From positions 1-64,000 of the forward strand of contig NZ_JACXXG010000004.1 of the NCBI RefSeq assembly GCF_014764705.1: DNA of 64,000 nucleotides, written 5' to 3'. The notes under the pieces were generated by a model. It was not told the origin of the DNA and did no database searches. It was given only the letters and a program-made list of their open reading frames with translations. Origin of the DNA: Stutzerimonas kunmingensis. Its GTDB lineage: Bacteria; Pseudomonadota; Gammaproteobacteria; Pseudomonadales; Pseudomonadaceae. Positions 10,038 through 18,376 of the stretch are shown piece by piece; within the stretch, counting starts at the first letter, position 1, and the number at the start of each line of letters is the position of its first letter. The position numbers and the translations under genes are program-made.

Positions 10038-10736
10038 TCAGAACTTGTAGCCGAGACCGACCATGTAGACCATCGGGTCTACGTCCACGTCAACTGTGGT
10101 CTTGGTTACGCCAAGTGCTGTCGGGCCCTTAACGGTAGCCTCGGTGTCGATGTCGATATAACGAACCTGGGCGTTGATCATCAGCTTATCAGTCAGCATG
10201 TAGTCCGCCCCGACTTGGAAGGCTAAGCCCCAGGAGTCGTCGACATCCATGCTGCTGAAGCCCTGTGCTTTACGCTCGCTGCTCAGGTCTTCTTGGAAGA
10301 ATGTCGTGTAATTAATGCCGACGCCGACGTAAGGTTGGAACGCAGCTTTGTTATCCAGCGGGTAGTACACGACGCTTAGGGTTGGTGGCAGTTGCTTGAG
10401 GTCGCCCAGCTTGCCGTCGAGGCCCGGAGTACCGACTGCATTGCTTACGCCTTTCACACCAACTTCATGGCTGAACGGGGTAGCGGCAAGCAGCTCGATA
10501 CCAACTTTATCCGTGACCATGTAAGCGAAGTTCAGGCCCAGCTGAGTATCGCTATTCAGCGTAGCGCTAGTGCCGCCTGCACTAGCGCCATCAAACTCCA
10601 GATTGCCGCTATCTTCACGCGGATCAACGGTAATAGCACCAGCGCGAACGATGATGTCCCCGGCTTCGAAAGCCTGGGCGAAGGGTGCGGCCAGCGCCAG
10701 GGCCAGCGCGGAAGCGGTGAACAGGGTCTTGCGCAT
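10038..10736 (-). CDS. oprG: OmpW/OprG family outer-membrane channel
   Basis: A 232-aa eight-stranded beta-barrel of the outer membrane. It has a signal peptide (MRKTLFTASALALALAAPFAQA, cleaved before FEAG), the OmpW repeat LNFAYMVTDKVGIELLAATPF near 70-90, LPPTLSVVYYPL, and a terminal aromatic (GLGYKF) for Bam recognition. OmpW/OprG proteins pass small hydrophobic molecules. The upstream sequence carries an ANR/FNR-type box with a -10 at the right distance, so it should be induced at low oxygen, as known for P. aeruginosa oprG. Its codon use is slightly less GC-rich than its neighbours. Confidence 0.92.
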   Translation of the reverse strand: MRKTLFTASALALALAAPFAQAFEAGDIIVRAGAITVDPREDSGNLEFDGASAGGTSATLNSDTQLGLNFAYMVTDKVGIELLAATPFSHEVGVKGVSNAVGTPGLDGKLGDLKQLPPTLSVVYYPLDNKAAFQPYVGVGINYTTFFQEDLSSERKAQGFSSMDVDDSWGLAFQVGADYMLTDKLMINAQVRYIDIDTEATVKGPTALGVTKTTVDVDVDPMVYMVGLGYKF

Positions 10737-10772
10737 GATGATGCTCCGTTTGTTGGAATGCGATTGGGCGCC

Positions 10773-10813
10773 ATGGTAGGTGCTGAGCGCTGGGGCTTTT
10801 TGATCCAGCTCAA
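10773..10813 (-). promoter_or_regulatory. ANR/FNR-dependent promoter of the OmpW gene
   Basis: On the minus strand TTGAG-CTGG-ATCAA (10813-10800) matches the FNR/ANR consensus TTGAT-N4-ATCAA with one mismatch. TACCAT (10778-10773) is a TAnnnT -10 element placed so that the box centre lies near -41.5, the class II activator geometry. No good -35 is present, as expected for activator dependence. Confidence 0.75.
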
Positions 10814-10850
10814 TGAAAAACGCCGCCTCGACTGCGACGAAACGCCCGGG

Positions 10851-10889
10851 TTGCTTTGCGTCAATTCACAGATGATAATGTTTCTCTTT
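10851..10889 (+). promoter_or_regulatory. Promoter with Fur-box-like sequence before the TonB operon
   Basis: TTGCTT (10851-10856) and GATAAT (10874-10879) are 17 bases apart. The -10 lies inside TGATAATGTTTCTC (10873-10886). That stretch matches the last 14 positions of the 19-base Fur consensus at 11 of 14, while the first five positions match poorly. Iron control is plausible for a TonB energising operon but is not proven by the sequence. Confidence 0.5.
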
Positions 10890-10920
10890 TGAGTTAACGA
10901 CCGTCTGCAAGGACCCTTCA

Positions 10921-11706
10921 ATGCCTTCCTTCTTCCCCCGCCTGCTGGCGGTTGCCGTGCTGCCGTGCTGTCTTCAGCTTTATGCCGGGTCGCTGTCCGC
11001 GGCACCGCTGGACGCAGCGCTGGATGAGAGCGAGCGTTTGTCCGCCGAGGCGAAGGCCTCGCAGGCGCGGATCGACCAGCTCGACGACGCCACTCGCGAG
11101 ATGCTCAACGAGTACCGCAGTGCTTTGCAGCAGACCGAAGCGCTGAAGGCCTACAACAAGCAGTTGCAGGAGCTGACCGCAGCGCAGAGCAAGGAACTTG
11201 TGGGCTTTCAGCGCCAGCTGGACAGCATCGAGCGCACCCAGGAAGCCGTTACGCCGCAGATGAGCCGTATGGTCGAGGTGCTTGGGGAATTCATTGCGGC
11301 CGATCTGCCGTTTCTCCCCGATGAGCGTGCCGACCGTCTGGCCGGCCTGCAGGACCTACTGCCACGCGCCGACGTCAGCCTGGCGGAAAAGTACCGGCGC
11401 ATCCTCGAGGCCTATCAGATCGAAAGCGACTACGGCCGCACGCTGGAAGCCTGGCGTGGCGAGCTGCCGGGCGACGCGGAGTCACGCAGCGTCGAATTCC
11501 TGCGGCTCGGTCGAGTGATGCTCTATTACCAGACTCTCGATGCTCACGAGAGCGGCTGGTGGAATCCGCAGACTCGCGCCTGGGAAGTGCTCGACGGCAG
11601 CGCCCGCCGACCGCTCACGCAGGCCATCGCCATCGCCCGTCAGCAACAGGCTCCGGCCTACCTGCAATTGCCCGTGAAGACCCTGGCCGAGGAGGCCGCG
11701 CAATGA
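10921..11706 (+). CDS. DUF3450 family periplasmic protein of a TonB2-type system
   Basis: A 261-aa exported protein. A signal-like N-terminus (residues 1-28, ending near LSAAP) is followed by a coiled coil of about 90 residues rich in Gln, Glu, Ala and Leu. A C-terminal half typical of DUF3450 follows (VEFLRLGRVMLYYQTLDAHESGWWN cut at its core, then a REL-type tail). Such genes stand first in operons for TtpC/ExbB/ExbD/TonB2 systems of vibrios and pseudomonads. The molecular role is unsettled. The start has AAGGA at 10909-10913. Its stop overlaps the next gene by ATGA. Confidence 0.8.
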   Translation: MPSFFPRLLAVAVLPCCLQLYAGSLSAAPLDAALDESERLSAEAKASQARIDQLDDATREMLNEYRSALQQTEALKAYNKQLQELTAAQSKELVGFQRQLDSIERTQEAVTPQMSRMVEVLGEFIAADLPFLPDERADRLAGLQDLLPRADVSLAEKYRRILEAYQIESDYGRTLEAWRGELPGDAESRSVEFLRLGRVMLYYQTLDAHESGWWNPQTRAWEVLDGSARRPLTQAIAIARQQQAPAYLQLPVKTLAEEAAQ

Positions 11707-13049
11707 GCCGTCTGTTTTCCCTCCTTCTTGTCGCGCTGTTGCCCCTCACGGCTCATTCGGCAGAACCGCTCAGTCCCGACCAGCTGCTCGAGCGCATTCG
11801 CAGCGACCGTGCCGCCGAGGTAAGCGCCATGAAGGCCCGCGAGCAGGCCTTCGTTCGTGATCGTGGCGAGCAGCAGCAACTGCTTTCCCGTGCCCGTGCC
11901 GCACTGGCCGAGCAGAAGGCCGAGGCCGAACGCCTGAAGGCCGACTTCGATCGTCAGGAGGCCGAGCTGGCCGAGCAGGAAAAACTCCTGGCGCAGCGTG
12001 TTGGCCATCTGGGTGAGCTGTTCGGCGTCGTGCGCCAGAGTGCAGGTGACATCGCTGGCCAGTGGCAGGACAGTCTGCTCAACGCTCAGTATCCCGAGCG
12101 CCTGACCCAGCTGCGCAGCCTGGCGGAAAGCCGCGCGCTGCCGTCGGCCGATGACCTCGATGCGTTCTGGATGACCCTGCTGGAAGACCTGGCGGCCAGC
12201 GGCCGCGTCGAGCGCGTACAGCTGCCGGTGGTGGGCACCGATGGCGCGCGCAGCGAGCAGCCGGTACTGCGGGTCGGCAGCTTCTCCACATTCACCGACG
12301 AGGCCTTCCTGCGCTACGACGCCGATGCCGGCGAGCTGCTGGTACCGACACGCCAGCCGTCCGGTCAGGGTTTGATCGAAGACTATCTGAGCAGCTCCGA
12401 TGCGCTGGCTACATTGCCGGTGGATCCGAGCCGCGGCACGCTGATCGCCCAGCTGCAACGCCAGCCGGACCTGTGGGATCGCGTCAAGCAAGGCGGTCTG
12501 GTCGGTGGCGTCATTCTGGTGCTTGGTGCCGTCGGCCTGCTGCTGGCGATCTGGCGCATGGTGTATCTGGGTGGCGTCGGTCGCAAGGTGGGCAGCCAGA
12601 TGCGCGAGCTGAACCAGCCGCGCGACGACAATCCGCTCGGCCGCATCATCGGCGTGCTGGGGCCGAAGCCACAGTTGTCGGATCTGGAGACCCTCGAGCT
12701 CAAGCTGGACGAGGCGATCCTCCAGGAGACCCCGCCGCTGGAGCGCGGTCAGCCGCTGCTCAAGCTGCTGGCGGCCGTTGCTCCGCTGCTCGGCCTGCTG
12801 GGGACCGTGACCGGCATGATCATCACTTTCCAGGCCATCACCCAGAGCGGTGGCGGCGACTCGCGGCTGATGGCCGACGGTATCTCTCAGGCGCTGGTAA
12901 CCACGGTGCTGGGCCTGGTGGTGGCAATTCCGCTGCTGTTCCTGCACAGCCTGCTGGCCAGCCGTAGCAAGGCGCTGATCCAGTTGCTGGAGCAGCAGAG
13001 CGCCGGCCTCATCGCGCTGCACCTGTCGGGGGCGCCACGCCGTGACTGA
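11703..13049 (+). CDS. TtpC-like MotA/TolQ/ExbB proton channel protein with periplasmic coiled coil
   Basis: A 448-aa protein starting at ATG 11703, four bases into the overlap with the DUF3450 gene. A signal peptide (MSRLFSLLLVALLPLTAHSAE) precedes a Gln/Glu/Ala-rich coiled coil at about residues 30-110 and a periplasmic domain to about 255. A transmembrane segment (VGGVILVLGAVGLLLAIW) follows near 265. The C-terminal half is a MotA/TolQ/ExbB domain (LLAAVAPLLGLLGTVTGMI, then ALVTTVLGLVVAIPLLFLH). This architecture is that of TtpC, an extra component of TonB2 energising complexes. The longer open frame from 11559 lacks a plausible start context. Confidence 0.85.
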   Translation: MSRLFSLLLVALLPLTAHSAEPLSPDQLLERIRSDRAAEVSAMKAREQAFVRDRGEQQQLLSRARAALAEQKAEAERLKADFDRQEAELAEQEKLLAQRVGHLGELFGVVRQSAGDIAGQWQDSLLNAQYPERLTQLRSLAESRALPSADDLDAFWMTLLEDLAASGRVERVQLPVVGTDGARSEQPVLRVGSFSTFTDEAFLRYDADAGELLVPTRQPSGQGLIEDYLSSSDALATLPVDPSRGTLIAQLQRQPDLWDRVKQGGLVGGVILVLGAVGLLLAIWRMVYLGGVGRKVGSQMRELNQPRDDNPLGRIIGVLGPKPQLSDLETLELKLDEAILQETPPLERGQPLLKLLAAVAPLLGLLGTVTGMIITFQAITQSGGGDSRLMADGISQALVTTVLGLVVAIPLLFLHSLLASRSKALIQLLEQQSAGLIALHLSGAPRRD

Positions 13050-13587
13050 TCTGCGCGCTCACTGGCTGGGTCTGATCGACAGTGGTCACGCGCTGCTCGA
13101 TTTCATGGCTGCCGGCGGCGTGGTGATGTGGGCGCTGGCCGGCCTGTGCGTACTGTATTGGACACTGGTCTTCGAGCGCCTCTGGTTCATGCGGCGGGTC
13201 TTCCCGCACTGGGTCGAATCGCGTCGGCAGGCCTGGGCGCAGATGGCCGATGAGCCTGGTAGCTGGCAGCGTGCGGTGCGTTCGGCCTGGCTGGCGCAGG
13301 CTCAGCAGCAGTTGTCCGGACCGCTACGGCTGAGCAAGACCCTGGTGGCGATGTATCCGCTGCTTGGCTTGCTCGGTACGGTCAGCGGCATGATCGCGGT
13401 TTTCGACGTGCTGGCGCTCAGTGGCTCCGGCAACCCACGCGGCATGGCCGCGGGTGTCTGGCAGGCGACCCTGCCGACCATGGCCGGCATGGTGCTGGCC
13501 ATCACAGGATTGTTCAGTCTGGCGCGCCTAGAGCGAATCGCGCGCCAGTCTCTCGACCGGCTGGCTGACCAGCTGCGTCACGACTGA
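13042..13587 (+). CDS. exbB2: ExbB-type biopolymer transport protein
   Basis: A 181-aa inner-membrane protein with three hydrophobic segments (near 24-44, 105-125 and 145-165). It has the MotA/TolQ/ExbB signature MYPLLGLLGTVSGMIAVFD and TLPTMAGMVLAITGLF. With ExbD it forms the proton-driven motor that energises TonB. Translation likely begins at GTG 13042, eight bases inside the 3' end of the TtpC gene. It is the second ExbB-like protein in the operon, as in TonB2 systems. Confidence 0.88.
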   Translation: MTDLRAHWLGLIDSGHALLDFMAAGGVVMWALAGLCVLYWTLVFERLWFMRRVFPHWVESRRQAWAQMADEPGSWQRAVRSAWLAQAQQQLSGPLRLSKTLVAMYPLLGLLGTVSGMIAVFDVLALSGSGNPRGMAAGVWQATLPTMAGMVLAITGLFSLARLERIARQSLDRLADQLRHD

Positions 13588-13598
13588 GGATTAGCGGG

Positions 13599-14012
13599 AT
13601 GCGTATGCGCCGTCATCATTACCAGCAGGAAGAAGATACCGGCATCGATCTCACGCCGATGCTCGATGTGGTGTTCATCATGCTGATCTTCTTTATCGTC
13701 ACCAGCTCCTTCATCAAGGAATCCGGTGTCGAAGTCCAGCGCCCGCAGGCGGACACAGCCAGCACCCAGGACAAGGGCAATATTCTCATCGCCGTCACGG
13801 CCGATGGCCAGGTCTGGATCGACAAGCAGGTGGTCGACGTACGCAGTGTGCGGGCGCATGTCGAGCGTCTGCGCGTGGATCAGCCGGAGGGCGCTGTGGT
13901 CGTCCAGGCTGACCAGGATGCGCGCACCGGCCTCGTGGTGCAGGTCATGGACCAGGCGCGTCAGGCCGGCGTGCAAGACGTTGCGCTGGCCGCCAGCACG
14001 GGGTCGCGCTGA
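13599..14012 (+). CDS. exbD2: ExbD-type biopolymer transport protein
   Basis: A 137-aa protein with one N-terminal transmembrane helix (MLDVVFIMLIFFIVTSSFI, about residues 22-40). An essential Asp precedes it in IDLTPMLDVVF, the proton-path residue of ExbD/TolR. The rest is a periplasmic domain (GNILIAVTADGQVWID; VVVQADQDARTG). The RBS GAGGAT lies before ATG 13599, and the stop touches the tonB start. Confidence 0.93.
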   Translation: MRMRRHHYQQEEDTGIDLTPMLDVVFIMLIFFIVTSSFIKESGVEVQRPQADTASTQDKGNILIAVTADGQVWIDKQVVDVRSVRAHVERLRVDQPEGAVVVQADQDARTGLVVQVMDQARQAGVQDVALAASTGSR

Positions 14013-14725
14013 TGCAACCGCGGCTGGTCCGTTTCAGTCTGGCCTTCATCGCCGCCTGTGTGGTGGCGTTGCTGCTGTTCGCCCTGATGTTGAGCATGGT
14101 CAATCCCCCGCGCAGCAAGATTGAGGAAGATCCATTAGCGATTGCCAATTTCGTGCGCATGGATGGGCGCAACGAGGACACCGCCACGCGCTCACGTCAG
14201 CAGGCGCCACAGCCGCCGCAGCCGAAGACGCCGCAACCGCCGACGCCACCGACGCCGAATATGGCGACGCCAGACGCCAATCTGCCCAAGCTCGACCTCG
14301 ACCTGCCGAACATCGATGCGGGCGTGTCGGTCGCCACCGCTCCGGCGCCCAGTCTGTCCGGCCTGACGGCGGCACAGAGTGCCCCGGCCGCGGCGCCAGC
14401 GCCGGCCAGTGCGGCAGTCGAAGCGGCGGGCAAGCCCGGCGGCCCGGAGCAGGAAGTGATGCCGCTCAATGATGTACGTCCGGAGTATCCCTACCGTGCG
14501 CGGCAACAGGGCATCGAAGGGCATATCAAATTGGCGTTCACCATCAACCCGCAGGGGCGGGTGGAGAACATCCGCGTGCTGGAAGCCTCGCCTCGTAACG
14601 TGTTCGACCGCGAGGCCCGGCGCGCGGCGGCCCGCTGGCGTTTCGCGCCGCGTACCGAAAACGGTGCACCGGTATCCCGTGAAGCCGTGAAAACCCTGCA
14701 CTTCCGCTTGCAAGGAGAACGCTGA
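14012..14725 (+). CDS. tonB2: TonB family protein
   Basis: A 237-aa periplasm-spanning energy transducer. It has an N-terminal helix (residues 9-30, AACVVALLLFALMLSMV) and a Pro-rich rod (about 65-90). A second low-complexity Ala/Pro segment follows near 115-140. The TonB C-terminal domain begins near 150 with YPYRARQQGIEGHIKL and ends FAPRTENGAPVSREAVKTLHFRLQGER (split here only by its linker). It carries force from ExbB/ExbD to outer-membrane receptors. The substrate receptor is not in this operon; BtuB (32810-34675) is the only TonB-dependent receptor in the window. Confidence 0.92.
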   Translation: MQPRLVRFSLAFIAACVVALLLFALMLSMVNPPRSKIEEDPLAIANFVRMDGRNEDTATRSRQQAPQPPQPKTPQPPTPPTPNMATPDANLPKLDLDLPNIDAGVSVATAPAPSLSGLTAAQSAPAAAPAPASAAVEAAGKPGGPEQEVMPLNDVRPEYPYRARQQGIEGHIKLAFTINPQGRVENIRVLEASPRNVFDREARRAAARWRFAPRTENGAPVSREAVKTLHFRLQGER

Positions 14726-14726
14726 G

Positions 14727-15818
14727 ATGCTTCGTTTGCTGCTCGTGCTGTCGCTTTTTCTCGCCGCTTCGGCCCAGGCCGCCCAGGCCATCGACCCCGC
14801 GGTGTTCATGGCGCTCCAGCGAGCGCAGACCGCGCAGAGCAAGGGCGACTATGCCGCTGCGCGCAAGGCGCTGGAGGGCGTCAGCGCCAAGGCCGGTAGC
14901 GGTGAAGAGGCGTTGCTCTGGCGCAGTCGCGGCTATCTGGCCTGGGCCGAAGGCAATAATCGCCAGGCGCTGGAATGGCTGGACAAGGCAGTGGCCAGCG
15001 GCAAGCTGGACGAAGAGCTGCTGGCCGGCGAGCGGATGAACCTTGCGCGGCTGAACCTGGTCGAGGGTCGCTACGCCAAGGTGGTCAGCTTGCTGGGATC
15101 GGCTAATCAGGGCAACGAAGAAGTGCTGCAGATGCTGGTGCAGGCTTACCAGGGCCTCGGTCAGCATGCCAAGGCGCTGCCGCTGGCCGAGCGTTATGTG
15201 CAGGCGAACCCGAAGGCGGGTGATACCTGGCTGCAGTTCCTGGTTGCCGGCAACGCCGAGCTCAAGCGCTATCAGGCTGCCGAACGCTGGCAACAGAAGC
15301 TGCTGCTGCGCCACCCCGATCAGGTCAAGGCCTGGCGGCAGCTGGCCGGTCTGCAGCAGATGGCGGGCGCTGAAGATCGCGCGCTGGCGACGCTGCGCAC
15401 TGCGCACGCGAAGGGCTTGCGCTTCAGTGAGGCGGAGCTGGACAACCTAGTCGCTCTCGCTAGTGCCGCTGGGCAGCCATGGCAAGGCGCCAAACTGCTC
15501 GAAGGGATGCTGGCGTCACGCTTGCTGCCGAGCAATGCCAGTCGCCAGGAGCGCATGGGCATGCTCTGGTGGCAGGCCCGCGAGCGCACCGAGGCCGCGA
15601 AGATCTATCGCCAGCTGGCGACTCAGACCGGCAGCGCGAAGTTCTGGATGAATGTGGCGCAGCTCGAGCTGGAACAGGCTCGTTGGCAGGCCGGGCTTGA
15701 CGCGTTGAAGCAGGCCGAGCGGGCCGGCGCCGAACGTCGTCGCGTGCGCGAATGGCGCGAGTGGGCGGAAGGTGAGCTCAGTTTCGAGCGTGAGAAGCAG
15801 ATCGCCAGCGCGCACTGA
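14727..15818 (+). CDS. TPR-repeat protein of the TonB2 operon
   Basis: A 363-aa exported protein: signal peptide MLRLLLVLSLFLAASAQAA, then tetratricopeptide-like helix pairs to the end. Examples are YAAARKALEGVSAKAGSGEE, RQALEWLDKAVASGK, LPLAERYVQANPKAGD and RYQAAERWQQKLLLRHP. TPR proteins close the TonB2/TtpC operon in vibrios and pseudomonads and probably scaffold the complex in the periplasm. It begins two bases after the tonB stop, so it is in the same operon. A stem-loop shared with the convergent operon follows. Confidence 0.8.
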   Translation: MLRLLLVLSLFLAASAQAAQAIDPAVFMALQRAQTAQSKGDYAAARKALEGVSAKAGSGEEALLWRSRGYLAWAEGNNRQALEWLDKAVASGKLDEELLAGERMNLARLNLVEGRYAKVVSLLGSANQGNEEVLQMLVQAYQGLGQHAKALPLAERYVQANPKAGDTWLQFLVAGNAELKRYQAAERWQQKLLLRHPDQVKAWRQLAGLQQMAGAEDRALATLRTAHAKGLRFSEAELDNLVALASAAGQPWQGAKLLEGMLASRLLPSNASRQERMGMLWWQARERTEAAKIYRQLATQTGSAKFWMNVAQLELEQARWQAGLDALKQAERAGAERRRVREWREWAEGELSFEREKQIASAH

Positions 15819-15832
15819 CCGCTGGCAGAAGC

Positions 15833-15865
15833 GTAATCGCCACCGCGTTGCCGGATGGCGATTAC
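15833..15865. terminator. Stem-loop between convergent TPR and DUF3299 genes
   Basis: GTAATCGCCA (15833-15842) and TGGCGATTAC (15856-15865) pair perfectly over ten bases with a 13-base loop. It ends the TonB operon and overlaps the stop of the opposing gene. It lacks a T-run, so it may stabilise mRNA 3' ends rather than terminate. Confidence 0.55.
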
Positions 15866-16374
15866 TGCAATTCGTAGGGATAGATTTTCTGTGCCTGCAT
15901 GCGATAACCAGCCTCTGCCAGCTCGCTGCTGGCGTGTTCCACCCTCAGCGGTCCCTCGATCCAGAACGGTTCATATAGCGCTTCCACCCGCACGCCCAGC
16001 TCGCTGGTGGCATGCACGATCTGGTTGGATGGCGGCGGGGGCACGTGAATGCAGGCGCCGAAGTAGGGCACCAGCAGGAATTCGATGACGCGCCCTTCCT
16101 CGGTCATGTCCAGCGGCACGATATACCCCGGCAACTTCACCATCTGCCCATCGAGCGCTTCGACCACTGGCGCGGCCGGCGACTGTTGTGCGGCAGCCGG
16201 CCCGGCCTCGGCAGCCAGCGCATCGGCCAGCTGCGACATGTCATGCATGGCCATTGGCGGCGGTGGTGGCGGCGCGCCCTCGGGAATCAGCTCCGACCAC
16301 TGTAGATCGCGGACGTCATCGGCATGCGCAGAGACCGCACAGGCCAGTAGCAGAGCAAGCAGCAGGCGCGACAT
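15862..16374 (-). CDS. DUF3299 lipoprotein-like exported protein of a zinc-linked ABC cluster
   Basis: A 170-aa secreted protein starting at ATG 16374. It has a signal peptide (MSRLLLALLLACAVSAHA), a Pro-rich stretch PPPPPP near 34-39, and the DUF3299 core VKLPGYIVPLDMTEEGRVIEFLLVPYFGACIHVPPPP (quoted only in part). Function is unknown. A Cys-x-His in FGACIHVPPPPSNQ could bind metal. It is the last gene of the operon that begins with the His-rich protein at 18994, eight bases after the permease. P. aeruginosa PA4066 is, as I recall, its orthologue in the same order. Confidence 0.8.
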   Translation of the reverse strand: MSRLLLALLLACAVSAHADDVRDLQWSELIPEGAPPPPPPMAMHDMSQLADALAAEAGPAAAQQSPAAPVVEALDGQMVKLPGYIVPLDMTEEGRVIEFLLVPYFGACIHVPPPPSNQIVHATSELGVRVEALYEPFWIEGPLRVEHASSELAEAGYRMQAQKIYPYELQ

Positions 16375-16382
16375 CGGGTTCC

Positions 16383-17648
16383 TCACAGTCGAATCGACAG
16401 GCCATCGGCCAGCGATTGGCGATAGGCCCGCCAGGCCGGCACGCTGCCCATCAGCAGTGCCGCCAGCAGGATAGCGCCGAGCAGTCCCCACTCATAGGCG
16501 CTCGGCCAGGCCAGCGGCAGATAAAGGCCGTAGAGGCTCTGCAACGGCGATTGCACGATCGCGATGCCGATATACAGCAGGGCCAGCCCCAGCAGCGTGC
16601 CCGCGAGGGCCAGGCCGAACGCCTCGATGATCAATAGCGCGGCGATATGCCAGGGGCGAGCACCCACCGAGCGCAGGATCGCCATCTCCCGGCGTCGCTC
16701 GTTGAGGCTGGTGAGGATCGCCGTGAGCATGCCGATCAGGCCGGTCAGCACGACGAACAGCGAGACCACGAACAGCGCTTTCTCGGCCGTGCCCATCAGG
16801 CTCCAGAGCTCCTGAAGGGCGACGCCGGGCAGGATCGCCAGCAGCGGCTCGCTGCGGTACTGGTTGATTTCCCGTTGCAGGGTGAAGGTGGCGACCTTGC
16901 TGTTCAAACCGAGCAGGACCGCAGTGATCTGCTGCGGCTGTAAATCGAGTGCCCGCGCTTGCTCGGCGTCGATACGCCCGGCGCCGCGGGCCGGCATGCC
17001 GTTCTGCCAGTCGACATGCAGCGCTTCCATGCCGGCCAGACTGATGTGCAGGGTACGGTCGACCGGCGTGCCGGTGCGCTGCAGCACGCCGACCACGCGG
17101 AACGGTTTGTCATCGTGCTGTACGAGGCTGACACGCGCTACGCCATGTGCGAGGACGATGCTGTCGTCGAGTTTGTAGCCCAGGGCACTGGCCACTTCCG
17201 CGCCAAGCACGACCTCGAACGGATCGCTTTCGAAGGCGCGGCCTTCGGCCAGTTGCAGCGGCTGTTTGCGACCGTAGCGGTAATGCTCGAAATAGGCCGT
17301 GCTGGTGCCCATTACGCGGTAGCCACGATGGGAGTCGCCCAAGGAAATCGGAATCGCCCAAGCGACCCGCGGGTGTTCGGCGAAGCGCTGGTAGCTGTCC
17401 CAGCGGATGTTGTTGGTTGCATTGCCGATGCGGAACACCGAGTACAGCAACAGATTGACCGAGCCGGAGCGCGCGCCGACCACCAGATCGGTGCCGCTGA
17501 TGGTGCTGGCGAAGCTGGCACGGGTTTCGTTGCGCACCCGTTCGACGGCGAGCAGCAGGCACACCGAGAGGGCGATGGCGAACACGGTCAGCAGGGCGGT
17601 GAAGCGCCGATTGTTCAGGCTCGCCAGGGCCAGGCGCAGGAGATACAT
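16383..17648 (-). CDS. ABC transporter permease, MacB/LolC/FtsX type
   Basis: A 421-aa inner-membrane protein with the four-helix FtsX/MacB layout. One helix sits at 17-36 (ALLTVFAIALSVCLLLAVE), then a large periplasmic domain (about 40-285), then three helices near 292-320, 340-365 and 385-405. LTSLNERRREMAILRSVGARP is the coupling-helix motif. Such permeases transduce ATP hydrolysis to periplasmic work (lipoprotein or macrolide-type extraction) rather than classic import. It is paired with the ATPase ending three bases upstream. Placement behind a Zur box suggests a role in zinc starvation. The transported substrate is unknown. Confidence 0.88.
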   Translation of the reverse strand: MYLLRLALASLNNRRFTALLTVFAIALSVCLLLAVERVRNETRASFASTISGTDLVVGARSGSVNLLLYSVFRIGNATNNIRWDSYQRFAEHPRVAWAIPISLGDSHRGYRVMGTSTAYFEHYRYGRKQPLQLAEGRAFESDPFEVVLGAEVASALGYKLDDSIVLAHGVARVSLVQHDDKPFRVVGVLQRTGTPVDRTLHISLAGMEALHVDWQNGMPARGAGRIDAEQARALDLQPQQITAVLLGLNSKVATFTLQREINQYRSEPLLAILPGVALQELWSLMGTAEKALFVVSLFVVLTGLIGMLTAILTSLNERRREMAILRSVGARPWHIAALLIIEAFGLALAGTLLGLALLYIGIAIVQSPLQSLYGLYLPLAWPSAYEWGLLGAILLAALLMGSVPAWRAYRQSLADGLSIRL

Positions 17649-17651
17649 CGC

Positions 17652-18359
17652 TCAGCACTCCACTGCGCGCGTCGCGCGATTGAGCTCGGCCAGCGACAAG
17701 CTGCGGTCGAACAGTGGCGCCAGGCTCTGGTCATGGCTGACGAACAGCAGGCTCGCGCCGGCTGCGCGGCACTCGGAGAACAGCAGCTGCAGAAAGACTT
17801 CGCGGCTATCCGCATCCAGCGCCGAGGTCGGCTCGTCGGCGATGACCAGCTCCGGCTGGCCGATCAGTGCGCGGGCAGCGGCGACGCGTTGCTGCTGGCC
17901 GATGGAGAGCGCATCGGCACGACGCTCGAACATCCCCGGGGGCAGTCCCAGATGCTCCAGCAGGCTCGCCGCCGCGGCATCCGTACTGCCGTGGCGCTTG
18001 CGCGCACGTTCGGCACGCAGCGGCGAAAAATGGCAGGGCAGGCCGACGTTCTCGCGTACCGAAAGAAAAGGCAGCAGGTTGAACTGCTGGAAGATGTAGC
18101 CGGTGTGATCGACGCGGAAACGGTCACGGGCACCGGCCGACAGACTGCCGAGGTCGCGGTCGAGCAGACGGATACTGCCGCGGCCGGCCTTCTGCACACC
18201 GCCGATCAGGCCGAGCAGGGTGGTCTTGCCGCTGCCCGACGGGCCCTTGAGAAACAGGCTTTCGCCGCGTTCGAGGCGAAACGTGGGGATGTCCAGCAGC
18301 TCGGCCTGGCGGGGCCAGGCGAAGCCGAGGTTGTCGATTGCGAGGAGTGGAGCGCTCAT
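17652..18359 (-). CDS. ABC transporter ATP-binding protein, LolD/MacB type
   Basis: A 235-aa ATPase. Walker A GPSGSGKT lies near 40-47, and the Q-loop is in GYIFQQFNLLPFLSV. The signature is the slightly divergent ALSIGQQQRVAAARAL (consensus LSGGQ), with Walker B LVIADEPTSALD and the switch His in FVSHDQ. It serves the MacB-type permease that follows. Its start, ATG 18359, lies 17 bases after the His-rich protein. Confidence 0.92.
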   Translation of the reverse strand: MSAPLLAIDNLGFAWPRQAELLDIPTFRLERGESLFLKGPSGSGKTTLLGLIGGVQKAGRGSIRLLDRDLGSLSAGARDRFRVDHTGYIFQQFNLLPFLSVRENVGLPCHFSPLRAERARKRHGSTDAAAASLLEHLGLPPGMFERRADALSIGQQQRVAAARALIGQPELVIADEPTSALDADSREVFLQLLFSECRAAGASLLFVSHDQSLAPLFDRSLSLAELNRATRAVEC

Positions 18360-18376
18360 CGGGGTCCAGTGCTGGT

